64,000 bases of DNA, taken from Hydractinia symbiolongicarpus (Eukaryota; Cnidaria; Hydrozoa; Anthoathecata; Hydractiniidae). The DNA is taken from assembly GCF_029227915.1 (NCBI RefSeq), contig NC_079886.1, positions 27,754,501-27,818,500 of the forward strand, written 5' to 3'. Below the pieces are notes generated by a model, which was given only the letters and a program-made list of their open reading frames with translations, was not told where the DNA came from and searched no databases. The first letter of the stretch is position 1, and every line of letters begins with the position of its first letter. Shown here one piece after another: positions 12,101 through 26,120 of this stretch. Both the position numbers and the translations under genes were made by a program.

Positions 12101-15100
12101 CAAAAATGAAATCATTTTTGAAAACTACAAGTCTCATGCGTTTTAGTGGTGAAAAAATAATTTAAAGAATCGTTCGGGAAATGAGTTTACTCCCTGGGTA
12201 CTTTCTTTGTATACTTTTGACTATACGGGCCGAATCCGGGATTTACGGGAAATCGCAGGTTTTCGTTTGCCGGCGATTAAACTCCTTGTATTCAGCGTCT
12301 CATCAAAAACGAAATCATTTTTGAAAACTACAAGTCTCATGCGTCTTAGTGGTGAAAAAATAATTTAAAAAATCGTTCGGGAAATGAGTTTACTCCCTGG
12401 GTACTTTCTTTGTGTACATTCGACTATACGGGCCAAGTCCGGGATTTACGGGAAATCGCTGGTTTTCGTTTGCCGGCGATTAAACTTCTTTTATTCAGCG
12501 TCTCATCAAAAATAAAATCATTTTTGAAAACTACAAGTCTCATGCGTTTTAGTGGTGAAAATTAATTTAAAGAATCGTTCGGGAAATGAGTTTACTCCCT
12601 GCGTACTTTCTTTGTATACTTTTGACTATACGGGCCGGTTCCGGGATTTAGGGGAAATCGCGGGTTTTCGTTTGACGGAGATTAAACTCCTTTTATTCAG
12701 CGTCTCATCAAAAATGAAATCATTTTTGAAAACTACAAGTCTCATGCGTTTTAGTGGTGACAAATAATTTAAAGAATCGTTCAGGAAATGAGTTTACTCC
12801 CAGTTTACTTTCTTTGTATACATTCGACTATACGGCCAAGCCCGGGATTTACGGGAAATCGCGGGTTTTCGTTTGCCGGCGATTAAACTTCTTTTATTCA
12901 GCGTCTCATCAAAAACGAAATTACTTTTGAAAACTACAAGTCTCATGCGTTTTAGTGGTGAAAAATAATTTAAAGAATCGTTCGGGAAGTGAGTTTACTC
13001 CCTGGGTACTTTCTTTGTATACTTTTGACTATACGGGCCGAATCCGGGATTTACGGGAAATCGCAGGTTTTCGTTTGCCGGCGATTAAACTCCTTTTATT
13101 CAGCGTCTCATCAAAAGCGAAATCATTTTTGAAAACTACAAGTCTCATGCGTCTTAGTGGTGAAAAAATAATTTAAAAAATCGTTCGGGAAATGAGTTTA
13201 CTCCCTGCGTACTATCTTTGTATACTTTTGACTATACGGGCCGGTTCCGGGATTTAGGGGAAATCGCGGGTTTTCGTTTGACGGAGATTAAACTCCTTTT
13301 ATTCAGCGTCTCATCAAAAATGAAATCATTTTTGAAAACTACAAGTCTCATGCGTTTTAGTGGGGAAAAAATACTTTAAAGAATCCTTCGGGAAATGAGT
13401 TTACTCGCTGGGTAATTTCTTTGTATACATTCGACTATACCGGCCAAGCCCGGGATTTACGGGAAATCGCGGGTTTTCGTTTCCCGGCGATTAAACTTCT
13501 TTTATTCAGCGTCTCATCAAAAATGAAATCATTTTTGAAAACTACAAGTCTCATGCGTTTTAGTGGTGAAAATTAATTTAAAGAATCCTTCGGGAAATGA
13601 GTTTACTCCCTGCGTACTTTCTTGGTGTACTTTTGACTATACGGGCCGAGTCTGGGATTTACGGGAAATCGCGGGTTTTCGTTTGCCGGAGATTAAACTC
13701 CTTTTATTCAGCGTCTCATCAAGAATGAAATCGTTTTTAAAAACTACAAGTCTTATGCGTTTTAGTGGTAAAAAATTAATTTAAAAAATCGTTCGGGAAA
13801 TGAGTTTACTCCCAGTTTACTTTCTTTCTATACATTCGACTATATGGGTCAAGCCGGGATTTACGGAAACTCCCGGGTTTTCGTTTACCGGCGATTAAAC
13901 TCCTTTTATTCAGCGTCTCATCAAAAATGAAATCATTTTTGAAAACTACAAGTCTCATGCGTTTTAGTGGTGAAAAAATAATTTAAAAAATCGTTCGGAA
14001 AATGATATTACTCCCTGGGTACTTTCTTTGTAAACATTCGACTATACGGGCCGAGTCCGGGATATACGGGAAAGCGCGGGTTTTCGTGTGCCGGCCATTA
14101 AACTCCTTTTATTCAGCGTCTCATCAAAAATGAAATCAGTTTTGAAAACTAAAAATCTCATGCGTTTTAGTGGTGAAAAAATAATTTAAAGAATCGTTCG
14201 GGAAATGAGTTTACTTCCTGGGTACTTTCTTTGTATACTATTGACTATACGGGCCGAGTCCGGGATTTACGGGAAATCGCGGGTTTTCGTTTGCCGGCGA
14301 TTAAACTCCTTTTATTCAGCGTCTCATCAAAAATGAAATCATATTTGAAAACTACAAGTCTCATGCGTTTTAGTGGTGAAAAAATAATTTAAAAAATCGT
14401 TCGGAAAATGAGTTTACTCCCTGGGTACTTTCTTTTTATACATTCGACTATACGGGCCGAGTCCGGGATATACGGAAAAGCGCGGGTTTTCGTTTGCCGG
14501 CGATTAAACTCCTTTTATTCAGTGTCTCATCAAAAATGAAATCAGTTTTGAAAACTACAAGTCTCATGCGTTTTAGTGGTGAAAAAATACTTTAAAGAAT
14601 CCTTCGGGAAATGAGTTTACTCGCTGGGTAATTTCTTTGTATACATTCAACTATACGGGCCAAGCCCGGGATTTACGGGAAATCGCGGGTTTTCGTTTCC
14701 CGGCGATTAAACTTCTTTTATTCAGCGTCTCATCAAAAATGAAATCATTTTTGAAAACTACAAGTCTCATGCGTTTTAGTGGTGAAAATTAATTTAAAGA
14801 ATCGTTCGGGAAATGAGTTTACTCCCTGCGTACTTTCTTGGTATACTTTTGACTATACGGGCCGAGTCTGGGATTTACGGGAAATCGCGGGTTTTCGTTT
14901 GCCGGAGATTAAACTCCTTTTATTCAGCGTCTCATCAAGAATGAAATCGTTTTTAAAAACTACAAGTCTTATGCGTTTTAGTGGTAAAAAATTAATTTAA
15001 AAAATCGTTCGGGAAATGAGTTTACTCCCAGTTTACTTTCTTTCTATACATTCGACTATACGGGTCAAGCCGGGATTTACGGAAACTCCCGGGTTTTCGT

Positions 15101-16800
15101 TTGCCGGCGATTAAACTCCTTTTATTCAGCGTCTCATCAAAAATGAAATCATTTTTGAAAACTACAAGTCTCATGCGTTTTAGTGGTGAAAAAATAATTT
15201 AAAAAATCGTTCGGAAAATGATATTACTCCCTGGGTACTTTCTTTGTATACATTCGACTATACGGGCCGAGTCCGGGATATACGGGAAAGCGCGGGTTTT
15301 CGTTTGCCGGCCATTAAACTCCTTTTATTCAGCGTCTCATCAAAAATGAAATCAGTTTTGAAAACTACAAATCTCATGCGTTTTAGTGGTGAAAAAATAA
15401 TTTAAAGAATCGTTCGGGAAATGAGTTTACTCCCTGGGTACTTTCTTTGTATACTATTGACTATACGGGCCGAGTCCGGGATTTACGGGAAATCGCGGGT
15501 TTTCGTTTGCCGGCGATTAAACTCCTTTTATTCAGCGTCTCATCAAAAATGAAATCATATTTGAAAACTACAAGTCTTATGCGTTTTAGTGGTGAAAAAA
15601 TAATTTAAAAAATCGGTCGGAAAATGGGTTTACTCCCTGGGTACTTTCTTTGTTTACATTCGACTATACGGGCCGAGTCCGGGATATACGGAAAAGCGCG
15701 GGTTTTCGTTTGCCGGCGATTAAACTCCTTTTATTCAGTGTCTCATCAAAAATGAAATCAGTTTTGAAAACTACAAGTCTCATGCGTTTTAGTGGTGAAA
15801 AAATAATTTAAAGAATCGTTCGGGAAATGAGTTTACTCCCTGGGTACTTTCATTGTATACTTTTGACTATACGGGCCGAGTCCGGGATTTACAAGAAATC
15901 TCGGGTTTTCGTTTGCCGGCGATTAAACTCCTTTTCTTCAGCGTCTCATCAAAAATGAAATCATTTTTGAAAACTACAAGTCTCATGCGTCTTAGTGGTT
16001 AAAAAATAATTTAAAAAATCGTTCGGGAAATGAGTTTACTCCCTGGGTACTTTCTTTGTATACATTCGACTATACGGGCCAAGCCCGGGATTTACGGGAA
16101 ATCGCGGGTTTTCGTTTGCCGAAGATTAAACTCCTTTTATTCAGCGTCTCATCAAAAATGAAATCATTTTTGAAAACTACAAGTCTCATGCGTTTTAGTG
16201 GTGAAAAAATAATTTAAAGAATCGTTCGGGAAATGAGTTTACTCCCTGGGTACTTTTTTTGTATACTTTTGACTATACGGGCCGAGTCCGGGATTTACGG
16301 GAAATTGCGGGTTTTCGTTTGCCGATTAAACTCCTTTTATTCCGCGTCTCATCACAAATGAAATCAGTTTTGAAAACTACAAGTCTCATGCATTTTAGTG
16401 GTGAAAAAATAATTTAAAGAATCGTTCGGGAAATGAGTTTACTCCCTGGGTACTTTCTTTGTATACTTTTGACTATACGGGCCGAGTCCGGGATTTACGG
16501 GAAATCGCGGGTTTTCGTTTGCCGGAGATTAAACTCCTTTTATTCAGCGTCTCATCAAAAATGAAATCATTTTTGAAAACTACAAGTCTCATGCGTTTTA
16601 GTGGTGAAAAAATAATTTAAAGAATCGTTCGGGAAATGAGTTTACTCCCTGGGTACTATCTTTGTATACTTTTGACAATACGGGCCGAGTCCGGGATTTA
16701 CGGGAAATTGCGGGTTTTCGTTTGCCGGCGATTAAACTCCTTTTATTTAGCGTCTCATCAAAAATGAAATCGTTTTTGAATACCACAAGTCTTACGCGTT
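12101..16800 (+). repeat. Domain 3: diverged copy of domain 1 plus a 6-mer duplication
   Basis: About 23 monomers. The part from 14,780 onward tracks 580-2,200 at an offset of 14,200 bp, including the TACTTTTTTTGTATAC variant (2,051 and 16,251) and the GTCTTAGTGGTTAAAA variant (near 1,790 and 15,990). Within it, 13,371 to about 14,586 is duplicated in tandem at 14,587 to about 15,800 (offset 1,216 bp). The pair is marked by ATACTTTAAAG and CTCGCTGGGTAATTTC. A monomer near 16,320 lacks 3 bases (GCCGATTAAAC for GCCGGCGATTAAAC). Confidence 0.75.
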
Positions 16801-19800
16801 TTAGAGGTAAAAAATTAATTTAAAAAATCGTTCGGGAAATGAGTTTACTCCCTGGGTACTTTCTTTGTATACATTCGACTATACGGGCCAAGCCCGGGAT
16901 TTACGGGAAATCGCGGGTTTTCGTTTGCCGGCGATTAAACTTCTTTTATTCAGCGTCTCATCAAAAATGAAATCATTTTTGAAAACTACAAGTCTCATGC
17001 GTTTTAGTGGTGAAAATATAATTTAAAGAATCGTTCGGGAAATGAGTTTACTCCCTGCGTACTTTCTTTGTATACTTTTGACTATACGGGCCGGTTCCGG
17101 GATTTAGGGGAAATCGCGGGTTTTCGTTTGCCGGAGATTAAACTCCTTTTATTCAGCGTCTTATCAAAAATGAAATCATTTTTGAAAGCTACAAGTCTCA
17201 TGCGTTTTAGTGGTGAAAAAATAATCTAAAGAATCCTTCGGGAAATGAGTTTACTCCCTGGGTACTTTCTTTGTATACATTCGACTATACGGGCCAAGCC
17301 CGGGATTTACGGGAAATTGCGGGTTTTCGTTTGCCGGCGATTAAACTTCTTTTATTCAGCGTCTCATCAAAAATGAAATCATTTTTGAAAACTACAAGTC
17401 CCATGCGTTTTAGTGGTGAAAATATAATTTATAGAATCGTTCGGGAAATGAGTTTACTCCCTGCGTACTTTCTTTGTATACTTTTGACTGAACGGGCCGG
17501 GGCCGGGGTTTACGGGAAATCGCGGGTTTTCGTTTGCCGGCGATTAAACTCCTTTTATTCAGCGTCTCATCAAAAATGAAATCATTTTTGAAAACTACAA
17601 GTCTCATGCGTTTTAGTGGTGAAAAAATAATTTAAAAAATCGTTCGGAAAATGAGTTTACTCCCTGGGTACTTTCTTTGTATACATTCGACTATACGGGC
17701 CGAGTCCGGGATATACGGAAAAGCGCGGGTTTTCGTTTGCCGGCGATTAAACTCCTTTTATTCAGCGTCTCATCAAAAATGAAATCAGTTTTGAAAACTA
17801 CAAGTCTCATGCGTTTTAGTGGTGAAAAAATAATTTAAAGAATCGTTCGGGAAATGAGTTTACTCCCTGGGTACTTTCTTTGTATACTTTTGACTATACG
17901 GGCCGAGTCCGGGATTTACGGGAAATCTCGGGTTTTCGTTTGCCGGCGATTAAACTCCTTTTATTCAGCGTCTCATCAAAAATGAAATCATTTTTGAAAA
18001 CTACAAGTCTCCTGCGTCTTAGTGGTTAAAAAATAATTTAAAAAATCGTTCGGGAAATGAGTTTACTCCCTGGGTACTTTCTTTGTGTACATTGGACCAT
18101 ACGGGCCAAGCCCGGGATTTACGGGAAATCACGGGTTTTCGTTTGCCGGCGATTAAACTCCTTTTATTCAGCGTCTCATCAAAAATGAAATCATTTTTGA
18201 AAACTAAAAGTCTCATGCATTTTAGTGGTGAAAAAATAATTTAAAGAATCATTCGGGAAATGAGTTTACTCCCTGGGTACTTTCTTTGTATACTTTTGAC
18301 TATACGGGCCGAGTCCGGGATTTACGGGAAATCGCGGGTTTTCGTTTGCCGGAGATTAAACTCCTCTTATTCAGCGTCTCATCAAAAATGAAATCATTTT
18401 TGAAAACTACAAGTCTCATGCGTTTTGGTGGTGAAAAAATAATTTAAAGAATCGTTCGGGAAATGAGTTTACTCCCTGGGTACTTTCTTTGTATACTTTT
18501 GACTATACGGGCCGAGTCCGGGATTAACGGGAAATCGCGGGTTTTCGTTTGCCGAAGATTAAACTCCTTTTATTTAGAGTCTCATCAAAAATGAAATCAT
18601 TTTTGAAAACCACAAGTCTTACGCATTTTGGTGGTGAAAAAATAATTTAAAGAATCGTTCGGGAAATGAGTTTACTCCCTGGGTACTTTCTTTGTATACT
18701 TTTGACTATACGGGCCGAGTCCGGGATTAACGGGAAATCGCGGGTTTTCGTTTGCCGAAGATTAAACTCCTTTTATTTAGAGTCTCATCAAAAATGAAAT
18801 CGTTTTTGAAAACCACAAGTCTTACGCGTTTTAGAGGTAAAAAATTAATTTAAAAAATCGTTCGGGAAATGAGTTTACTCCCTGGGTACTTTCTTTGTAT
18901 ACATTCGACTACACGGGCCAAGCCCGGGATTTACGGGAAATTGCGGGTTTTCGTTTGCCGGCGATTAAACTTCTTTTATTCAGCGTCTCATCAAAAATGA
19001 AATCATTTTTGAAAACTACAAGTCTCATGCGTTTTAGTGGTGAAAATATAATTTATAGAATCGTTCGGGAAATGAGTTTACTCCCTGCGTACTTTCTTTG
19101 TATACTTTTGACTATACGGGCCGGGGCCGGGATATACGGAAAAGCGCGGGTTTTCGTTTGCCGGCGATTAAACTCCTTTTATTCAGCGTCTCATCAAAAA
19201 TGAAATCAGTTTTGAAAACTACAAGTCTCATGCGTTTTAGTGGTGAAAAAATAATTTAAAGAATCTTTCGGGAAATGAGTTTACTCCCTGGGTACTTTCT
19301 TTGTATACTTTTGACTATACGGGCCGAGTCCGGGATTTACGGGAAATCTCGGGTTTTCGTTTGCCGGCGATTAAACTCCTTTTATTCAGCGTCTCATCAA
19401 AAATGAAATCATTTTTGAAAACTACAAGTCTCATGCGTCTTAGTGGTTAAAAAATAATTTAAAAAATCGTTCGGGAAATGAGTTTACTCCCTGGGTACTT
19501 TCTTTGTATACATTCGACTTTACGGGCCAAGCCCGGGATTTTCGGGAAATCACGGGTTTTCGTTTGCCGAAGATTAAACTCCTTTTATTCAGCGTCTCAT
19601 CAAAAATGAAATCATTTTTGAAAACTACAAGTCTCATGCGTTTTAGTGGTGAAAAAATAATTTAAAGAATCGTTCGGGAAATGAGTTTACTCCCTGGGTA
19701 CTTTTTTTGTATACTTTTGACTATACGGGCCCAGTCCGGGATTTACGGGAAATTGCGGGTTTTCTTTTGCCGGCAATTAAACTCCTTTCATTCAGCGTCT

Positions 19801-21860
19801 CATCAAAAATGAAATCATTTTTGAAAACTACAAGTCTCATGCATTTTAGTGGTGAAAAAATAATTTAAAGAATCGTTCGGGAAATGAGTTTACTCCCTGG
19901 GTACTTTCTTTGTATACTTTTGACTATACGGGCCGAGTCCGGGATTTACGGGAAATCGCGGGTTTTCGTTTGCCGGAGATTAAACTCCTCTTATTCAGCG
20001 TCTCATCAAAAATGAAATCATTTTTGAAAACTACAAGTCTCATGCGTTTTAGTGGTGAAAAAATAATTTAAAGAATCGTTCGGGAAATGAGTTTACTCCC
20101 TGGGTACTTTCTTTGTATACTTTTGACTATACGGGCCGAGTCCGGGATTAACGGGAAATTGCGGGTTTTCGTTTGCCGAAGATTAAACTCCTTTTATTTA
20201 GCGTCTTATCAAAAATGAAATCGTTTTTGAAAACCACAAGTCTTACGCGTTTTAGAGGTAAAAAATTAATTTAAAAAATCGTTCGGGAAATGAGTTTACT
20301 CCCTGGGTACTTTCTTTGTATACATTCGACTACACGGGCCAAGCCCGGGATTTACGGGAAATTGCGGGTTTTCGTTTGCCGGCGATTAAACTCCTTTTAT
20401 TCAGCGTCTCATCAAAAATGAAATCATTTTTGAAAACTACAAGTCTCATGCGTTTTAGTGGTTAAAAAATAATTTAAAAAATCGTTCGGGAAATGAGTTT
20501 ACTCCCTGGGTACTTTTTTTGTATACTTTTGACTATACGGGCCCAGTCCGGGATTTACGGGAAATTGCGGGTTTTCTTTTGCCGGCAATTAAACTCCTTT
20601 CATTCAGCGTCTCATCAAAAATGAAATCATTTTTGAAAACTACAAGTCTCATGCATTTTAGTGGTGAAAAAATAATTTAAAGAATCGTTCGGGAAATGAG
20701 TTTACTCCCTGGGTACTTTCTTTGTATACTTTTGACTATACGGGCCGAGTCCGGGATTTACGGGAAATCGCGGGTTTTCGTTTGCCGGAGATTAAACTCC
20801 TCTTATTCAGCGTCTCATCAAAAATGAAATCATTTTTGAAAACTACAAGTCTCATGCGTTTTAGTGGTGAAAAAATAATTTAAAGAATCGTTCGGGAAAT
20901 GAGTTTACTCCCTGGGTACTTTCTTTGTATACTTTTGACTATACGGGCCGAGTCCGGGATTAACGGGAAATTGCGGGTTTTCGTTTGCCGAAGATTAAAC
21001 TCCTTTTATTTAGCGTCTTACCAAAAATGAAATCGTTTTTGAAAACCACAAGTCTTACGCGTTTTAGAGGTAAAAAATTAATTTAAAAAATCGTTCGGGA
21101 AATGAGTTTACTCCCTGGGTACTTTCTTTGTATACATTCGACTACACGGGCCAAGCCCGGGATTTACGGGAAATTGCGGGTTTTCGTTTGCCGGCGATTA
21201 AACTTCTTTTATTCAGCGTCTCATCAAAAATGAAATCATTTTTGAAAACTACAAGTCTCATGCGTTTTAGTGGTGAAAAAATAATTTAAAAAATCGTTCG
21301 GAAAATGAGTTTACTCCCTGGGTACTTTCTTTGTATACATTCGACTATACGGGCCGAGTCCGGGATATACGGAAAAGCGCGGGTTTTCGTTTGCCGGCGA
21401 TTAAACTCCTTTTATTCAGCGTCTCATCAAAAATGAAATCAGTTTTGAAAACTACAAGTCTCATGCGTTTTAGTGGTGAAAAAATAATTTAAAGAATCGT
21501 TCGGGAAATGAGTTTACTCCCTGGGTACTTTCTTTGTATACTTTTGACTATACGGGCCGAGTCCGGGATTAACGGGAAATTGCGGGTTTTCGTTTGCCGA
21601 AGATTAAACTCCTTTTATTTAGCGTCTTATCAAAAATGAAATCGTTTTTGAAAACCACAAGTCTTACGCGTTTTAGAGGTAAAAAATTAATTTAAAAAAT
21701 CGTTCGGGAAATGAGTTTACTCCCTGGGTACTTTCTTTGTATACATTCGACTACACGGGCCAAGCCCGGGATTTACGGGAAATTGCGGGTTTTCGTTTGC
21801 CGGCGATTAAACTTCTTTTATTCAGCGTCTCATCAAAAATGAAATCATTTTTGAAAACTA
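16801..21860 (+). repeat. Domain 4: ACGCGTTTTAGAGG marker monomers at irregular spacing
   Basis: A type B monomer ending ACGCGTTTTAGAGGT, usually with AACCACAAGTCTT and GATTAACGGG, occurs at 16,794, 18,824, 20,245, 21,057 and 21,666. Spacings are 2,030, 1,421, 812 and 609 bp, which are exactly 10, 7, 4 and 3 monomers. From 18,824 on it is followed by an A monomer with CGACTACACGGGCCAAG. The shrinking exact multiples look like successive in-register unequal exchanges. A GCCCAGTCCGGG monomer with CTTTCATTCAGC repeats at 19,729 and 20,541 (offset 812 bp). Confidence 0.8.
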
Positions 21861-24800
21861 CAAGTCTCATGCGTCTTAGTGGTTAAAAAATAATTTAAAA
21901 AATCGTTCGGGAAAAGGGTTTACTCCCTGGGTACTTTCTTTGTATACATTCGACTATACGGGCCAAGCACGGGATTTACGGGAAATCGCGGGTTTTCGTT
22001 TGCCGAAGATTAAACTCCTTTTATTCAGCGTCTCATCAAAAATGAAATCATTTTTGAAAACTACAAGTCTCATGCGTTTTAGTGGTGAAAAAATAATTTA
22101 AAGAATCGTTCGGGAAATGAGTTTACTCCCTGGGTACTTTTTTTGTATACTTTTGACTATACGGGCCGAGTCCGGGATTTACGGGAAATTGCGGGTTTTC
22201 TTTTGCCGGCGATTAAACTCCTTTTATTCAGCGTCTCATCAAAAATGAAATCATTTTTAAAAACTACAAGTCTCATGCATTTTAGTGGTGAAAAAATAAT
22301 TTAAAGAATCGTTCGGGAAATGAGTTTACTCCCTGGGTACTTTATTTGTATACTTTTGACTATACGGGCCGAGTCCGGAATTTACGGGAAATCGCGGGTT
22401 TTCGTTTGCCGGAGATTAAACTCCTTTTATTCAGCGTCTCATCAAAAATTAAATCATTTTTGAAAACTACAAGTCTCATGCGTTTTAGTGGTGAAAAAAT
22501 AATTTAAAGAATCGTTCGGGAAATGAGTTTACTCCCTGGGTACTTTCTTTGTATACTTTTGACTATACGGGCCGAGTCCGGGATTAACGGGAAATCGCGG
22601 GTTTTCGTTTGCCGAAGATTAAACTCCTTTTATTTAGCGTCTCATCAAAAATGAAATCGTTTTTGAAAACCACAAGTCTTACGCGTTTTAGAGGTAAAAA
22701 ATTAATTTAAAAAATCGTTCGGGAAATGAGTTTACTCCCTGGGTACTTTCTTTGTATACATTCGACTACACGGGCCAAGCCCGGGATTTACGGGAAATCG
22801 CGGGTTTTCGTTTGCCGGCGATTAAACTTCTTTTATTCAGCGTCTCATCAAAAATGAAATCATTTTTGAAAACTACAAGTCTCATGCGTTTTAGTGGTGA
22901 AAATATAATTTAAAGAATCGTTCGGGAAATGAGTTTACTCCCTGCGTACTTTCTTTGTATACTTTTGACTATACGGGCCGAGTCCGGGATTTACGGGAAA
23001 GCGCGGGTTTTCGTTTGCCGGTGATTAAACTCCTTTTATTCAGCGTCTCATCAAAAATGAAGTCATTTTTGAAAACTACAAGTCTCATGCGTTTTAGTGG
23101 TGAAAAAATAATTTAAAGAATCCTTCGGGAAATGAGTTTACTCCCTGGGTACTTTCTTTGTATACATTCGACTATACGGGCCAAGCCCGGGATTTACGGG
23201 AAATTGCGGGTTTTCGTTTGCCGGCGATTAAACTTCTTTTATTCAGCGTCTCATCAAAAATGAAATCATTTTTGAAAACTACAAGTCTCATGCGTTTTAG
23301 TGGTGAAAAAATAATTTAAAGAATCGTTCGGGAAATGAGTTTACTGCCTGTGTACTTTCTTTGTATACTTTTGACTATACGGGCCGGGTCCGGGATTTAC
23401 GGGAAATCGCGGGTTTTCGTTTGCCGGCGATTAAACTCCTTTTATTCAGCGTCTCATCAAAAACGAAATCATTTTTGAAAACTACAAGTCTCATGCGTCT
23501 TAGTGGTGAAAAAATAATTTAAAAAATCGTTCGGGAAATGAGTTTACTCCCAGTTTACTTTCTTTGTATACATTCGACTATACGGCCAAGCCCGGGATTT
23601 ACGGGAAATCGCGGGTTTTCGTTTGCCGCCGATTAAACTTCTTTTATTCAGCGTCTCATCAAAAACGAAATTATTTTTAAAAACTACAAGTCTCATGCGT
23701 TTTAGTGGTGAAAATTAATTTAAAGAATCGTTCGGGAAATGAGTTTACTCCCTGCGTACTTTCTTGGTATACTTTTGTCTATACGGGCCGAGTCTGGGAT
23801 TTACGGGAAATCGCGGGTTTTCGTTTGCCGGAGATTAAACTCCTTTTATTCAGCGTCTCATCAAGAATGAAATCGTTTTTGAAAACTACAAGTCTCATGC
23901 GTCTTAGTGGTAAAAAAATAATTTAAAAAATCGTTCGGGAAATGAGTTTACTCCCTGGGTACTTTCTTTGTATACTTTTGACTATACAGGCCGAGTCCGG
24001 GATTTACGGGAAATCTCGGGTTTTCGTTTGCCGGCGATTAAACTCCTTTTATTCAGCGTCTCATCAAAAATGAAATCATTTTTGAAAACTACAAGTCTCA
24101 TGCGTCTTAGTGGTTAAAAAATAATTTAAAAAATCGTTCGGGAAAAGGGTTTACTCCCTGGGTACTTTCTTTGTATACATTCGACTATACGGGCCAAGCA
24201 CGGGATTTACGGGAAATCGCGGGTTTTCGTTTGCCGAAGATTAAACTCCTTTTATTCAGCGTCTCATCAAAAATGAAATCATTTTTGAAAACTACAAGTC
24301 TCATGCGTTTTAGTGGTGAAAAAATAATTTAAAGAATCGTTCGGGAAATGAGTTTACTCCCTGGGTACTTTTTTTGTATACTTTTGACTATACGGGCCGA
24401 GTCCGGGATTTACGGGAAATTGCGGGTTTTCTTTTGCCGGCGATTAAACTCCTTTTATTCAGCGTCTCATCAAAAATGAAATCATTTTTGAAAACTACAA
24501 GTCTCATGCATTTTAGTGGTGAAAAAATAATTTAAAGAATCGTTCGGGAAATGAGTTTACTCCCTGGGTACTTTATTTGTATACTTTTGACTATACGGGC
24601 CGAGTCCGGAATTTACGGGAAATCGCGGGTTTTCGTTTGCCGGAGATTAAACTCCTTTTATTCAGCGTCTCATCAAAAATGAAATCATTTTTGAAAACTA
24701 CAAGTCTCATGCGTTTTAGTGGTGAAAAAATAATTTAAAGAATCGTTCGGGAAATGAGTTTACTCCCTTGGTACTTTCTTTGTATACTTTTGACTATACG

Positions 24801-26120
24801 GGCCGAGTCCGGGATTAACGGGAAATCGCGGGTTTTCGTTTGCCGAAGATTAAACTCCTTTTATTTAGCGTCTCATCAAAAATGAAATCGTTTTTGAAAA
24901 CCACAAGTCTTACGCGTTTTAGAGGTAAAAAATTAATTTAAAAAATCGTTCGGGAAATGAGTTTACTCCCTGGGTACTTTCTTTGTATACATTCGACTAC
25001 ACGGGCCAAGCCCGGGATTTACGGGAAATCGCGGGTTTTCGTTTGCCGGCGATTAAACTTCTTTTATTCAGCGTCTCATCAAAAATGAAATCATTTTTGA
25101 AAACTACAAGTCTCATGCGTTTTAGTGGTGAAAATATAATTTAAAGAATCGTTCGGGAAATGAGTTTACTCCCTGCGTACTTTCTTTGTATACTTTTGAC
25201 TATACGGGCCGAGTCCGGGATTTACGGGAAATCGCGGGTTTTCGTTTGCCGGTGATTAAACTCCTTTTATTCAGCGTCTCATCAAAAATGAAGTCATTTT
25301 TGAAAACTACAAGTCTCATGCGTTTTAGTGGTGAAAAAATAATTTAAAGAATCCTTCGGGAAATGAGTTTACTCCCTGGGTACTTTCTTTGTATACATTC
25401 GACTATACGGGCCAAGCCCGGGATTTACGGGAAATTGCGGGTTTTCGTTTGCCGGCGATTAAACTTCTTTTATTCAGCGTCTCATCAAAAATGAAATCAT
25501 TTTTGAAAACTACAAGTCTCATGCGTTTTAGTGGTGAAAAAATAATTTAAAGAATCGTTCGGGAAATGAGTTTACTGCCTGTGTACTTTCTTTGTATACT
25601 TTTGACTATACGGGCCGGGTCCGGGATTTACGGGAAATCGCGGGTTTTCGTTTGCCGGCGATTAAACTCCTTTTATTCAGCGTCTCATCAAAAACGAAAT
25701 CATTTTTGAAAACTACAAGTCTCATGCGTCTTAGTGGTGAAAAAATAATTTAAAAAATCGTTCGGGAAATGAGTTTACTCCCAGTTTACTTTCTTTGTAT
25801 ACATTCGACTATACGGCCAAGCCCGGGATTTACGGAAAATCGCGGGTTTTCGTTTGCCGCCGATTAAACTTCTTTTATTCAGCGTCTCATCAAAAACGAA
25901 ATTATTTTTAAAAACTACAAGTCTCATGCGTTTTAGTGGTGAAAATTAATTTAAAGAATCGTTCGGGAAATGAGTTTACTCCCTGCGTACTTTCTTGGTA
26001 TACTTTTGACTATACGGGCCGAGTCTGGGATTTACGGGAAATCGCGGGTTTTCGTTTGCCGGAGATTAAACTCCTTTTATTCAGCGTCTCATCAAGAATG
26101 AAATCGTTTTTGAAAACTAC
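21850..26120 (+). repeat. Domain 5: 11-mer tandem duplication, 2,231 bp offset
   Basis: About 21,850-23,890 matches about 24,080-26,120 at an offset of 2,231 bp. Shared private variants are GGGAAAAGGGTTTACTCCC (21,911 and 24,142), AAGCACGGGATTT, GTCCGGAATTTACGGG, GCCTGTGTAC, and a run of CCCAGTTTAC / CTTGGTATAC monomers near 23,560 and 25,790. A few single-base differences separate the copies, for example TTTTGTCTATAC at about 23,775 against TTTTGACTATAC. The repeated segment is about 10 monomers long, with one further monomer between the copies. Confidence 0.85.
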
